A DNA stretch of 64,000 nucleotides, from the NCBI RefSeq assembly GCF_010915705.1, contig NZ_JAAIKE010000005.1, positions 62,001 through 126,000 on the forward strand. The letters run 5' to 3'. The notes under the pieces are model-generated. The model saw nothing but the letters and a program-made list of their open reading frames with translations, was not told where the DNA came from and did no database searches. Position 1 is the stretch's first letter. Each line of letters begins with the position of its first letter. The position numbers and the translations under genes were made by a program. Below, one piece after another: positions 17,119 to 25,800 of the stretch. The DNA is from Pseudotabrizicola algicola. Lineage in GTDB: Bacteria > Pseudomonadota > Alphaproteobacteria > Rhodobacterales > Rhodobacteraceae.

Positions 17119-17586
17119 TCACGACCGGCCGGTGGAGCCAAAGCCCCCCGTGCCGCGCTCTGTGTCGCCCAAGGCCTCCACCACCGCAAAGCGCGCCTGC
17201 ACCACCGGAGCCACGATCATCTGCGCCACCCTGTCGCCGTGCTGCACGGTATAGGGCACATCGCTCAGGTTCACCAAGGCCACCCCCAGAGGCCCCCGAT
17301 AATCGCTGTCGATCGTGCCCGGCGTGTTGGGCAGGGTGATCCCCGATTTGGTCGACAGGCCCGAGCGGGGCCGGATCTGCATCTCATAGCCCGGCGGGAT
17401 CTCCACCCTGATCCCCGTCGGGCAAATAGCCCGCTGCATCGGGGCCAGCGTAAACCCGCCCGCCCGCATCCCGGGCGGCAGGTTGGCGCGAATATCGGCC
17501 CCCGCCGCCCCCGGCGTCTCATAGGCGGGCAAGGGCAGGTCGCGGTCCGCCCAGTCTTCGAACAGGATCTTCACCACAGGGGTCAT
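17119..17586 (-). CDS. dut: Deoxyuridine 5'-triphosphate nucleotidohydrolase
   Basis: 155 residues, normal for trimeric dUTPase. The five motifs are visible, including AGADIRA, RPRSGLSTKSGI, NTPGTIDSDYRG with the catalytic aspartate, GDRVAQMI, and the C-terminal GTGGFGSTG arm that closes over the active site. It hydrolyses dUTP to dUMP and pyrophosphate. Its ATG overlaps the coaBC stop (ATGA), the coaBC-dut order common in proteobacteria. Confidence 0.97.
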   Translation of the reverse strand: MTPVVKILFEDWADRDLPLPAYETPGAAGADIRANLPPGMRAGGFTLAPMQRAICPTGIRVEIPPGYEMQIRPRSGLSTKSGITLPNTPGTIDSDYRGPLGVALVNLSDVPYTVQHGDRVAQMIVAPVVQARFAVVEALGDTERGTGGFGSTGRS

Positions 17587-18776
17587 TGCAACGCCTCCGC
17601 AATCTTCTGCGCGAGTCGCCGCGCCACCGCATCCTTGGCCATGCGCGGCCAGACCTCGGCCCCGCGTTCCGAAATCACCGTCACCGCGTTCTCGGCCCCG
17701 CCCATGATGCCGGTCGCGGGCGAGACATCATTGGCCACGATCCAGTCACACCCCTTGCGCAGCCGCTTGGCGGTCGCATGGTCGACCACCGCCTCTGTCT
17801 CGGCAGCAAATCCCACCACCAGACGCGGGCGCAAGGCGCCGCGCGACACCGTCGCCAGAATGTCGGGGTTCTCGGCAAACTCCAGCGCGGGGGCGCGGCC
17901 AGAGCCGTCCTTCTTCATCTTCTGCGCGCCCGCATTGGCCACCCGCCAGTCGGCCACTGCCGCCGCCATCACCGCCGCATCAGCGGGCAGCGCCGCCTCG
18001 ACCGCCGCCAGCATCTGCGCCGCCGTCTCCACCCGCACCACGGCCACGCCGGCAGGGGGCGGCACCACGGCAGGGCCGGTGACAAAGGTCACCCGCGCCC
18101 CGAGATCACGCAAGGCTGCCGCAATCGCCGTGCCCTGCGCGCCCGAACTGCGGTTGGCGATATAGCGCACCGGATCAATCGGCTCATGCGTCGGGCCGGA
18201 TGTCACCAGCACATGCCGCCCCGCCAGCGGCCCCGCGCCCAAAGCGGCTTCGACCGCCGCCACAATCTCCGCCGGTTCCGCCATCCGCCCCGGCCCGAAC
18301 TCGCCGCAGGCCATCTCGCCCGCATTCGGCCCCACCACCCGCACGCCATCGGCCAGCACCGTGGCCAGATTGCGCTGCGTCGCCGGATGCTCCCACATCC
18401 GCACATTCATCGCAGGGGCCGCCAGCACCCGCTTGTCCGTCGCCAGCAAAAGCGTCGAGGCCAGATCATCCGCCCGCCCGCCTGCCATCTTCGCCATCAG
18501 ATCCGCCGTCGCAGGGGCCACGACCAGCAGATCGGCGGCGCGCGACAACTGGATATGCCCCATCTCGGCCTCGTCGGTCAGATCGAACAGGTCCTGATAC
18601 ACCTTGTGCCCCGCCAGCGCCGATACACTCAGCGGCGTCACGAACTCGGACCCCGCGCGGGTCAGCACCGGCACCACCGAAGCCCCCGCCTTCTGCAAAA
18701 GCCGGATCAACTCCAACGACTTATAGGCCGCGATGCCGCCGCCAATGATCAAAAGCACCCGTTTTCCGGCCAGCAT
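17583..18776 (-). CDS. coaBC: Bifunctional phosphopantothenoylcysteine decarboxylase / synthetase
   Basis: 397 residues. The N-terminal flavoprotein domain (CoaC) shows GGGIAAYKSLELIRLL, the PAMNVRMW motif and the flap motif MACGEFGPGRMAEP with its cysteine. The C-terminal CoaB domain begins with VTSGPTHEPIDPVRYIANRSSG and includes KMKKDG. Together they convert 4'-phosphopantothenate and cysteine to 4'-phosphopantetheine for coenzyme A. First gene of a coaBC-dut-moeB-like run. Confidence 0.97.
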   Translation of the reverse strand: MLAGKRVLLIIGGGIAAYKSLELIRLLQKAGASVVPVLTRAGSEFVTPLSVSALAGHKVYQDLFDLTDEAEMGHIQLSRAADLLVVAPATADLMAKMAGGRADDLASTLLLATDKRVLAAPAMNVRMWEHPATQRNLATVLADGVRVVGPNAGEMACGEFGPGRMAEPAEIVAAVEAALGAGPLAGRHVLVTSGPTHEPIDPVRYIANRSSGAQGTAIAAALRDLGARVTFVTGPAVVPPPAGVAVVRVETAAQMLAAVEAALPADAAVMAAAVADWRVANAGAQKMKKDGSGRAPALEFAENPDILATVSRGALRPRLVVGFAAETEAVVDHATAKRLRKGCDWIVANDVSPATGIMGGAENAVTVISERGAEVWPRMAKDAVARRLAQKIAEALQ

Positions 18777-18837
18777 CCCGCGTCCCCTCTTTGCCTCCGG
18801 ACGTTAGGGCGCAATGCGCGCCAAAGGCAACACCCCG

Positions 18838-19632
18838 TCAACGAAAGGCGGCACACGGGTCCTGGCGCGGCACGGCCTCGGTCACGACCCACATGTCAAA
18901 CGGGGCCGCCGCAGGCGCAACCCCTTCGATCTGCCCGACCGACAGCACGGAAAGCCCCGGTGCCGCCTCGGCCAGCACGGCAGGCACCCCCCAATCGCGG
19001 CGGGCATGGCCCGACCCTGTGATCACCGCCACGGGCGGGCCCACCTCGGCCAGCGCGCGCAGCACCGCCTCGGCCAGATAGGCATCGCGCAGCCGCTGCG
19101 CCTGCACCATGCCGGGCAGCACCTCGACGGGAATCGCATCGCAATGCGCCGCCAGTTGCTCCGCCTCCCGCGCCGCCTGCTCCGCCTCGGGCAAAAGGCG
19201 CCTCAGGCCGGGGCCATCGGGCATCACCGCCAGCGCGCCTTCGCTCACCGCGCGCCGCGCAAGCTCGCGCGGCACCTCGGCCCCGTAATGGCGCGCACGG
19301 CCAGCGGCCACGAAGATCGGATAATACATCTCGAAATCGGGCCAGCCGCTTTCGGCCCAGCCCAGACGGCGCGCCACCGCCTCACGGTCGCTCAGGTCAA
19401 GCGGCACCCTGCTGGCGGTTTCCGCGGTCATCTGTTCCCAGACCACCGCCCGCGGCTTGAGCGAGAACACCGCCCGCGCCTGATTCATGTGGTGTTCGGC
19501 GTTGTCATGCACCTCGCCCAACACCACGACTTCGGCACGCGGCATGGCATCCAGCATCCCGGCCCCGATCTTGCCCGCCTCGGCCACCCCCGTGGCCCCG
19601 AACAGACCGAGTGTGAATGCCAGCACCCTCAT
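18838..19632 (-). CDS. ChaN-family (haem-binding-type) exported protein
   Basis: 264 residues with an N-terminal signal sequence (MRVLAFTLGLFGATGVAEAG). The hallmark VVLGEVHDNAEHHMNQA is present, as in ChaN/PhuW-type proteins that bind haem and are linked to iron uptake. Unlike ChaN of Campylobacter, no lipobox cysteine is evident, so it is probably periplasmic rather than lipid-anchored. Its ATG overlaps the rpoHII stop (ATGA), implying co-transcription with this stress sigma factor. The haem link here is by family analogy. Confidence 0.75.
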   Translation of the reverse strand: MRVLAFTLGLFGATGVAEAGKIGAGMLDAMPRAEVVVLGEVHDNAEHHMNQARAVFSLKPRAVVWEQMTAETASRVPLDLSDREAVARRLGWAESGWPDFEMYYPIFVAAGRARHYGAEVPRELARRAVSEGALAVMPDGPGLRRLLPEAEQAAREAEQLAAHCDAIPVEVLPGMVQAQRLRDAYLAEAVLRALAEVGPPVAVITGSGHARRDWGVPAVLAEAAPGLSVLSVGQIEGVAPAAAPFDMWVVTEAVPRQDPCAAFR

Positions 19633-20507
19633 TGCAGGAAGTGATGCACTTCCCGCGACTGGGTCTCAAGGTTGCGCCGCATCTTGGTGAAAGCCGCCGC
19701 CTCCAGCTGGCGCACCCGCTCCTTGCTCAGGCCCAGCTCCTCGCCAAGGCTTTCCAGCGTGCGCGGCTCCTCGCGCAGCTTGCGTTCGGCCACGATGAAA
19801 CGCTCGCGCGGGTTCAGCGCCTGCATCGCGGTGATCAGCCAGCCGCGCAGCCGCTCGGCATCATGCGACAGCTCCACCTGCTCGGCCGCGCCCGCCGCAT
19901 CATCTTCCAGCGCGTCAATCCACTCGCGCCCGTCCTCGTCACTCGACTGTGTGGCATTGAGCGAGAAGTCAGACCCCGAAAGCCGCCCCTCCATCATCTC
20001 CACATCGGCCAGCGGCACCCCCACCTCGGCGGCCACCATCTGCCGCAACTGGAACTGGTCAAGCACCTCGCCGCGCTGCGCCGCCTCGCGCTCCAGCTTG
20101 GCCTGCACGCGGCGCAGGTTGAAGAACAGGGCCTTCTGGCTGCTGGTCGATCCGGTCCGCACCATCGACCAGTTGCGCATCACGTAATCCTGAATGCTCG
20201 CCTTGATCCACCATACCGCATAGGTCGAAAACCGCACCCCGCGATCAGGGTCAAACTTGTCGGCGGCCTTCATCAGGCCCAGCGACGCCTCCTGGATCAG
20301 ATCGGGCATCGGCGCGCCATAGCGGCGGAACTTCGCCGCCATGCTGATCGCCAGTCGCATATAGGCCGTGATGAGGCGGTGCAGCGCCCGCTCGTCCCGC
20401 TGGTCACGCCATGCATAGGCCAGCTTCAACTCGGTTTCGGCATCCAGCAATTCGGCCCGCATCGCTTGGCGGGACATGGTTTGGTCGTTATATCCGTCCA
20501 GTGCCAT
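19629..20507 (-). CDS. rpoH2: RNA polymerase sigma-32-type factor, RpoHII class
   Basis: 292 residues from ATG 20507. Regions 2 to 4 are clear: LITAYMRLAISMAAKFRRYG, DLIQEASLGLMKAADKFDP, the RpoH box segment QKALFFNLR and a C-terminal helix-turn-helix (LESLGEELGLSKERVRQLE). The opening MALDGYNDQ and the long acidic segment near 130-150 match RpoHII, the second RpoH of Rhodobacter, which acts in the singlet-oxygen response, rather than RpoHI. A putative RpoE-type promoter lies at 20570-20599. The ChaN-like gene follows with a 4-bp overlap. Confidence 0.9.
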   Translation of the reverse strand: MALDGYNDQTMSRQAMRAELLDAETELKLAYAWRDQRDERALHRLITAYMRLAISMAAKFRRYGAPMPDLIQEASLGLMKAADKFDPDRGVRFSTYAVWWIKASIQDYVMRNWSMVRTGSTSSQKALFFNLRRVQAKLEREAAQRGEVLDQFQLRQMVAAEVGVPLADVEMMEGRLSGSDFSLNATQSSDEDGREWIDALEDDAAGAAEQVELSHDAERLRGWLITAMQALNPRERFIVAERKLREEPRTLESLGEELGLSKERVRQLEAAAFTKMRRNLETQSREVHHFLQ

Positions 20508-20569
20508 CTCGCTTCCCCCAGTGTTCGATCGCCGCAACAATCGTGCGGCTCAGATCCCGCTTTTGAAAG

Positions 20570-20599
20570 GTAATACGCCGCGTGCCGCCGATCGGATCA
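20570..20599 (-). promoter_or_regulatory. Candidate RpoE-type promoter for rpoHII
   Basis: On the minus strand TGATCC (20599-20594) is followed after 18 bases by TATTAC (20575-20570). This resembles the TGATCC -35 element of Rhodobacter sphaeroides RpoE promoters, which I recall drive rpoHII during photooxidative stress. The start would lie about 55 bases before the rpoHII ATG. The -35 element falls inside the first codons of the divergent cobU if GTG 20582 is its start. Confidence 0.55.
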
Positions 20600-21151
20600 C
20601 TTTCGCCATCGACTTTTTCTCTGCCCGCCCTAACGCTGGTGATCGGCGGGGCCAGATCGGGCAAATCCCGTCTGGCCGAACGCCTCGTTACCGCCACGGG
20701 CCGCCCGCGCTGCTACATCGCCACCGCGCAGGCGTTTGACGCCGAAATGCAGGCCCGCATCGACCAGCACCGCACGGACCGCGGCCCCGACTGGCAGACG
20801 CTGGAAGCCCCCACCGACATCGCCACCGCCCTTGCCGCCTGCGATCCGGGCAGCGCCATCCTGATCGACTGCGCGACGCTCTGGCTGTCGAACCACCTGC
20901 TCGCAGGGCATGACCTTGACGCCGCCGGCACAACCCTCGTCCAGGCGCTCACCACCCATGCCGCCCCCATCGTCATCGTCTCGAACGAGGTGGGCTGGGG
21001 TATCGTTCCCGAAAACGCGCTCGCGCGCCAGTTCCGCGATGCCCAAGGCCGCCTGAACCAGCAGATCGCCGCCCGTGCGGGCAGCGTCATCGGCGTGATG
21101 GCGGGCCTGCCCTTCGCGCTCAAGGGCGCATTGCCACAGGCCGCGCTCTGA
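20582..21151 (+). CDS. cobU: Bifunctional adenosylcobinamide kinase / guanylyltransferase
   Basis: 189 residues from GTG 20582; the conserved fold begins about 15 residues later (LTLVIGGARSGKS), so a start further downstream is possible. The P-loop GGARSGKS, the RIDQHRTDRG histidine segment and the NEVGWGIVPENALARQFRDA segment are diagnostic. The enzyme phosphorylates and guanylylates adenosylcobinamide in cobalamin assembly and salvage. The stop overlaps the next gene, a CobC-like phosphatase, by one base. Alphaproteobacteria often call this gene cobP. Confidence 0.92.
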   Translation: MPPIGSLSPSTFSLPALTLVIGGARSGKSRLAERLVTATGRPRCYIATAQAFDAEMQARIDQHRTDRGPDWQTLEAPTDIATALAACDPGSAILIDCATLWLSNHLLAGHDLDAAGTTLVQALTTHAAPIVIVSNEVGWGIVPENALARQFRDAQGRLNQQIAARAGSVIGVMAGLPFALKGALPQAAL

Positions 21152-21714
21152 TGCGCCTGCACCTCGTCCGCCACGGCCCCACCCATGCCAAGACCATGAT
21201 CGGCTGGACAGACCTGCCCGCCGACCTGTCCGACACCGCCGCCATCGCCCGCCTCTCGGCCCATCTGCCCGCCAATGCCGCGCTCGTCTCCTCCGACCTC
21301 TCCCGCGCCGTCACCACCGCCGACGCGCTCGCCCTGCCCACCCGCACCCGCCTGCCGCATGACCCGGCCTGGCGCGAACTCCACTTCGGCGCGTGGGAGA
21401 TGCGAACCTTTGCCGAGGCCGAGGCAGCAGACCCCGCCCATATCCGCGCCTTCTGGGAAACCCCCGGCCCCATCCGCGCACCGGGCGGCGAATGCTGGAA
21501 TGACCTCGCCACCCGCGTTGCAGCGGCGCTGGACCGCCTGCCCGACGAGACGATCATCGTCTGCCACTTCGGCGCCATCCTCGCCGCCCTGCAGGCCTGC
21601 CTCGGCCTGAGCGCCACCGATGTCTTTGCCCACAGGATCGACAATCTTTCCGTCACCGAACTGCACAAAACGGCAGCGGGCTGGCAGGCGCTGCGCATCA
21701 ATCACATTCCGTGA
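21151..21714 (+). CDS. Histidine phosphatase, CobC (alpha-ribazole phosphatase)-like
   Basis: 187 residues. The phosphoacceptor motif LVRHGPT is at residues 5-11, with SSDLSRAVTTA, the ELHFGAWE segment typical of CobC-like enzymes and the second catalytic histidine in IVCHFGAI. Coupling to cobU by a TGATG overlap supports a role in removing phosphate from alpha-ribazole phosphate or adenosylcobalamin phosphate. Other phosphatase substrates within this large superfamily cannot be ruled out. Confidence 0.8.
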   Translation: MRLHLVRHGPTHAKTMIGWTDLPADLSDTAAIARLSAHLPANAALVSSDLSRAVTTADALALPTRTRLPHDPAWRELHFGAWEMRTFAEAEAADPAHIRAFWETPGPIRAPGGECWNDLATRVAAALDRLPDETIIVCHFGAILAALQACLGLSATDVFAHRIDNLSVTELHKTAAGWQALRINHIP

Positions 21715-21797
21715 TGGGCGGGCGCAAAATTCATCACTTTCCATCCGGCGCGCCATGCCGCTAGCTGCGGCGCAAGCAAGCGGAAAGGCCCTGACCC

Positions 21798-22667
21798 ATG
21801 ACCCAGCCCTATGACCTCGTGATCGGCGACCGCGCCTATAGCAGCTGGAGCCTGCGCGGCTGGCTGCTCTTCGACGCCTTCGGCATCCCCTGCACCCTGC
21901 ACCGCGCGCGGCTCTACACCGATGAGCTTCCCACGCTCTTGCAACAGTTCCACCCCGCCCGGACCGCCCCCACCATCCGCACCCCCGATGGCGTGGTCAT
22001 CCCCGAAAGCCTCGCCATCGCCGAGGAACTGGCTTCCCGCCATCCCGATGCCGGCCTCTGGCCGGCCGAGCCCAAGGCCCGCGCCATCGCCCGCGTGCTC
22101 GCCGCCGAGATGCACGCAGGCTTCACCGCCCTGCGCAGCCATTGCCCGATGAACCTGCGGGTCAGCTACACCGATTGCGCGCCGCCGCAGGCGGTGCTCG
22201 ACGATCTGGCCCGGCTGGAAACGATCTGGGCCTGGGCATGGGACCAGACCGGCTCGGCGCAATGGCTTTGCGGTGACTATTCCGCCGCCGATGTGTTCTT
22301 CGCCCCCGTCGCCACCCGCATCGCCACCTACAACCTGCCGCTCAGCCCGCGCGCGATGGCCTATGTGAAGGCCCATCTGGCGCATCGCTCCTTCCGCCAG
22401 TGGCGCGCAATGGGGCTCGTCGACGGCGCCGATCAGGAGTTTTACCGCCGCGACTACCCCACGCGGGTCTGGCCCGGCCCCGCCCCCCTGCCCGCGCGGG
22501 CGGTCGAGGGCGTTGCGGCGGAAAACACCGCCTGCCCCTATTCTGGCAAGGCGGTCACGCATGTGCTGGAGCTTCAGGGCCGCCGCTTCGGCTTTTGCAA
22601 TGCCTTCTGCCGCGACAAGACGGCGGCCGACCCCGAGGCTTGGCCACAGTTCATGGCGCTGCTCTGA
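21798..22667 (+). CDS. Glutathione S-transferase family protein with a C-terminal cysteine-rich tail
   Basis: 289 residues. The thioredoxin-like N-terminal domain starts DLVIGDRAYSSWSLRGWLLFDAF with the SSWS motif seen in a GST subclass, and PESLAIAEELA supplies the glutathione-contacting E-S pair. An all-helical domain follows. The final ~45 residues are extra: TACPYSGKAVTHVLELQGRRFGFCNAFCRDK, with cysteines in a C-x(~21)-C-x3-C pattern resembling YHS/TRASH-type metal sites. The function of the tail is unknown. It stands between the cob pair and comM. Confidence 0.8.
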   Translation: MTQPYDLVIGDRAYSSWSLRGWLLFDAFGIPCTLHRARLYTDELPTLLQQFHPARTAPTIRTPDGVVIPESLAIAEELASRHPDAGLWPAEPKARAIARVLAAEMHAGFTALRSHCPMNLRVSYTDCAPPQAVLDDLARLETIWAWAWDQTGSAQWLCGDYSAADVFFAPVATRIATYNLPLSPRAMAYVKAHLAHRSFRQWRAMGLVDGADQEFYRRDYPTRVWPGPAPLPARAVEGVAAENTACPYSGKAVTHVLELQGRRFGFCNAFCRDKTAADPEAWPQFMALL

Positions 22668-22741
22668 ATCGCCACCAAGGCCCTGTTAACCATTCGCTAA
22701 CCCTGCCCCGTTAACCCTCTGCCAAGGGATCGGGGTAAAAC

Positions 22742-24265
22742 ATGGTTGCCAAGGCCTATACAGTCGCCTTCGAAGGGGTAGAGGCGCGTCTTGTCGAGGT
22801 GCAATGCGCCATCTCTGCCGGTTTGCCCGGCTTTGCCGTGGTCGGCCTGCCCGACAAGGCGGTCTCCGAAGCCAAGGAACGCGTGCGCGCGGCGCTCTCG
22901 GCCATGTCCATCGCCCTGCCCACCAAGAAGATCACCGTAAACCTCTCGCCCGCCGACCTGCCGAAAGAGGGCTCGCATTTCGATCTGCCCATCGCGCTGT
23001 CGCTGCTCGCCGCGCTCGACATTCTGCCCAAGGACGAGGTGGAGGCGACCGTCTCTCTGGGCGAACTCGCCCTTGATGGCCGCCTGATCGCCGTCCTCGG
23101 CGCGCTGCCCGCCGCGATGGCCGCCGCCGAAAGTGACCGCGCCCTCCTCTGCCCGCGCGATTGCGGCGCCGAAGCGGCCTGGGTGGGCGCCACCGAAGTG
23201 CTGGCCGCTGCCTCTCTCGACGAGGTGGTGCGCCATTACACCGGCCAATGCCCGCTGCCGGCTGCCGAGGCGGGCGAGGTGATCTCGCAGCGCTCGGGCC
23301 GCGATCTGGCCGAGGTCAAGGGACAGGAACGCGCCAAGCGTGCGCTGGAAATCGCCGCCGCAGGCCGCCATCACATGCTCATGGTCGGCACCCCCGGCTC
23401 GGGCAAGTCGATGCTCGCCGCGCGCCTTCCCGGCATCCTGCCCCCGCTTTCGGCGCGCGAGGCGCTGGAAACCTCGATGATCCACTCCCTCGCGGGTCTG
23501 CTGACCGAAGGCGGCATCTCCCGCGACCGCCCCTTCCGCGAGCCGCATCACACCGCCTCGATGGCCGCCATCGTGGGCGGCGGCAAAGGGGCGAAACCGG
23601 GCGAGATATCGCTCGCGCACAACGGGGTGCTGTTTCTGGACGAGTTTCCAGAGTTTCCGCGTCAGGTGCTGGAAACCCTGCGCCAGCCGATCGAAACCGG
23701 CGAGGTGATGGTGGCCCGCGCCAATGCGCATATCCGCTATCCCTGCCGCTTCCTGCTCTTGGCCGCCGCCAACCCCTGCCGCTGCGGCTACCTCTCCGAT
23801 CCGGCCCGCGCCTGCGGCAAGGCGCCCCTGTGCGGCGACGACTATCTGGGCCGCATCTCCGGCCCGCTGATGGACCGTTTCGATCTGCGCGTCGACGTGC
23901 CGCCGGTCGCCTATGCCGATCTGGACCTGCCTGCAACGGGCGAAAGCTCGGCCGCCATCGCCGCCCGCGTCGCCCGCGCCCGCGCCCTGCAATCCGCGCG
24001 CTATGCCGAGGATGACGGGCTGCGCGTCAACGCCGATCTGGAAGGCAGACGGCTGGAAGAGGTGGCCAGCCCCGACAGCGAAGGCCGCGCCCTGATCGCA
24101 CGCGTGGCCGAACGCATGGGGCTCAGCGCGCGCGGCTATCACCGCGTTTTGCGCGTCGCCCGCACCATCGCCGATCTCGACGGCGCGCAAACCGTGCGCC
24201 ACCCCCATGTCGCCGAAGCCATCAGCTACCGGTTCGCGCCAATCTCGAAACCGGACCGCAAATAG
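22742..24265 (+). CDS. comM: YifB/ComM-type magnesium chelatase-like AAA ATPase
   Basis: 507 residues. The N-terminal domain (VEVQCAISAGLPGFAVVGLPDKAV) resembles the ChlI-like domain of YifB/ComM. A Walker A motif GTPGSGKSM is near residue 220, Walker B is LFLDEFPEF, and the conserved AANPCRCGYLSDPARAC cysteine segment follows. In naturally transformable bacteria ComM is a branch-migration helicase aiding integration of incoming DNA; it is widespread in non-competent ones too. The gene converges with gshB over a 120-bp gap. Confidence 0.93.
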   Translation: MVAKAYTVAFEGVEARLVEVQCAISAGLPGFAVVGLPDKAVSEAKERVRAALSAMSIALPTKKITVNLSPADLPKEGSHFDLPIALSLLAALDILPKDEVEATVSLGELALDGRLIAVLGALPAAMAAAESDRALLCPRDCGAEAAWVGATEVLAAASLDEVVRHYTGQCPLPAAEAGEVISQRSGRDLAEVKGQERAKRALEIAAAGRHHMLMVGTPGSGKSMLAARLPGILPPLSAREALETSMIHSLAGLLTEGGISRDRPFREPHHTASMAAIVGGGKGAKPGEISLAHNGVLFLDEFPEFPRQVLETLRQPIETGEVMVARANAHIRYPCRFLLLAAANPCRCGYLSDPARACGKAPLCGDDYLGRISGPLMDRFDLRVDVPPVAYADLDLPATGESSAAIAARVARARALQSARYAEDDGLRVNADLEGRRLEEVASPDSEGRALIARVAERMGLSARGYHRVLRVARTIADLDGAQTVRHPHVAEAISYRFAPISKPDRK

Positions 24266-24385
24266 ATCAAGTGAGCTGCGAAAATCCGGCTGCGCCCGGC
24301 GGCACCGCAGGGCCTGGCACCCGGCCGTGCACGCCTCATACGACGGATCGTGCGTCCGGTGAAACTCAGCCGCGCCGCAGCAGGG

Positions 24386-25330
24386 CTACCCCGCGCGCTT
24401 GGCCTCGATCACCTCCCAGATGCGCGCCGCCGTATTGGTCCCGTCAAAACGCTCGAGCTCCTGGATCCCGGTGGGCGAAGTCACATTGATCTCGGTCAAC
24501 CAGTCCCCGATGACATCGATGCCGACAAACACCTGCCCGTTGTCCCGCAGCACAGGCCCGATGCGCGCACAAATCTCGAGGTCCCGCGCTGTCAGCCCCA
24601 CCTTCTCGGGCCGCCCCCCCGCATGCATGTTCGACCGCGTCTCGCCCTCCTGCGGCACCCGGTTGATCGCGCCCACAGGCTCGCCATTCACCAGAATCAC
24701 CCGCTTGTCCCCCGCCGACACCGCCGGCAAGAACTTCTGCACGATCAAGGGCTCGCGGTTCATCCCCGTGAACATCTCGTGCAGACTGGAAAGGTTGCGG
24801 TCATTCGGGTCCAGCCGGAACACCCCCGCGCCGCCATTGCCGTAGAGCGGTTTGAGGATGATATCCCCGTGCCGCGCCTTGAACGCCCGGATCGTGGCCA
24901 GATCGCGCGCGATCGCCGTCGGCGGCGTCAGATCGGGAAAGCGCAGCACCAGCAGCTTCTCGGGAAAGTTCCGCACCCAGAACGGATCATTCACCACCAG
25001 TGTCTTGGGGTGGATCATCTCCAGCAGATGCGTTGTCGTGATATATCCCATGTCGAACGGCGGGTCCTGCCGCAGCCAGACCACATCCATCTCCGACAGG
25101 TCCACCTCCACCTCGGGGCCATAGCTCACATGGTTGCCAACCTCGCGCCGCAACTCAATCCAGTAGCCCCGCGCCATCACGCGGCCTTCGACAAAGGCAA
25201 GCCGGTCCGGCGTGTAATAGAACAGCGCATGACCCCGCGCCTGCGCGTCAAGCGCGATCCGGAACGTGCTGTCGGCATTGATATTGACCGACCCGATCGG
25301 GTCCATCTGCAGGGCAACCTTGAGCGGCAT
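24386..25330 (-). CDS. gshB: Glutathione synthetase
   Basis: 314 residues from ATG 25330. It opens [23 protein letters not shown], typical of bacterial GshB, and contains ATP-grasp elements: [26 protein letters not shown] and the metal-binding [21 protein letters not shown]. It joins glycine to gamma-glutamylcysteine. It follows yraN after 57 bp in the rsmI-yraN-gshB order common in alphaproteobacteria. Confidence 0.96.
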   Translation of the reverse strand: MPLKVALQMDPIGSVNINADSTFRIALDAQARGHALFYYTPDRLAFVEGRVMARGYWIELRREVGNHVSYGPEVEVDLSEMDVVWLRQDPPFDMGYITTTHLLEMIHPKTLVVNDPFWVRNFPEKLLVLRFPDLTPPTAIARDLATIRAFKARHGDIILKPLYGNGGAGVFRLDPNDRNLSSLHEMFTGMNREPLIVQKFLPAVSAGDKRVILVNGEPVGAINRVPQEGETRSNMHAGGRPEKVGLTARDLEICARIGPVLRDNGQVFVGIDVIGDWLTEINVTSPTGIQELERFDGTNTAARIWEVIEAKRAG

Positions 25331-25387
25331 GGGCAATCCTCCGTGAACGCGCAAGCTTTGGCGCAAACCCGGGGAAGATGCAAACCG

Positions 25388-25741
25388 TCAGGCCGCGAAG
25401 GCGTTTTCCAGAACCTCGATCCGCCCCGTGCCATCCACCAGCGCCACGTCGAAGCGCACAGGCGTTTCCTGCCCCGCCGGTTCGCCGCCGATGAAACACG
25501 CGGCCGAGGCGGTGATTCGCGCCATCTGGCGCGGCGTAATCCGCTCGGCGGCAATGGCATGGCTGCGCGCGTGCTTGACCTCGATGAAGATCACCTCTGC
25601 CCCGTTCCGCGCGATCAGATCGATCTCGCCACCCGGACCGCGCCAGCGCCGCGCAATCACCGGCCGGCCCGACCGGTCGTAAAGCCGCGCCACCTGATCT
25701 TCCGCCGCAACCCCGGCATGATAGCTTCTGCTTCCGCTCAT
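25388..25741 (-). CDS. yraN: YraN family protein (UPF0102), endonuclease-like fold
   Basis: 117 residues from ATG 25741. The restriction-endonuclease-like core is seen in GPGGEIDLIARNGAEVIFIEVKHARS, with the E/D and E-x-K residues in their normal spacing. The cellular role is unknown. It lies between rsmI and gshB; the 59-bp gap to rsmI contains short TTCCGC repeats on the plus strand. Confidence 0.9.
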   Translation of the reverse strand: MSGSRSYHAGVAAEDQVARLYDRSGRPVIARRWRGPGGEIDLIARNGAEVIFIEVKHARSHAIAAERITPRQMARITASAACFIGGEPAGQETPVRFDVALVDGTGRIEVLENAFAA

Positions 25742-25800
25742 TCCGCTGTCCCCCTTGCACATTCCGCCATCCGTCCCGCCCGTTCCGCCGATCCTTCAGC

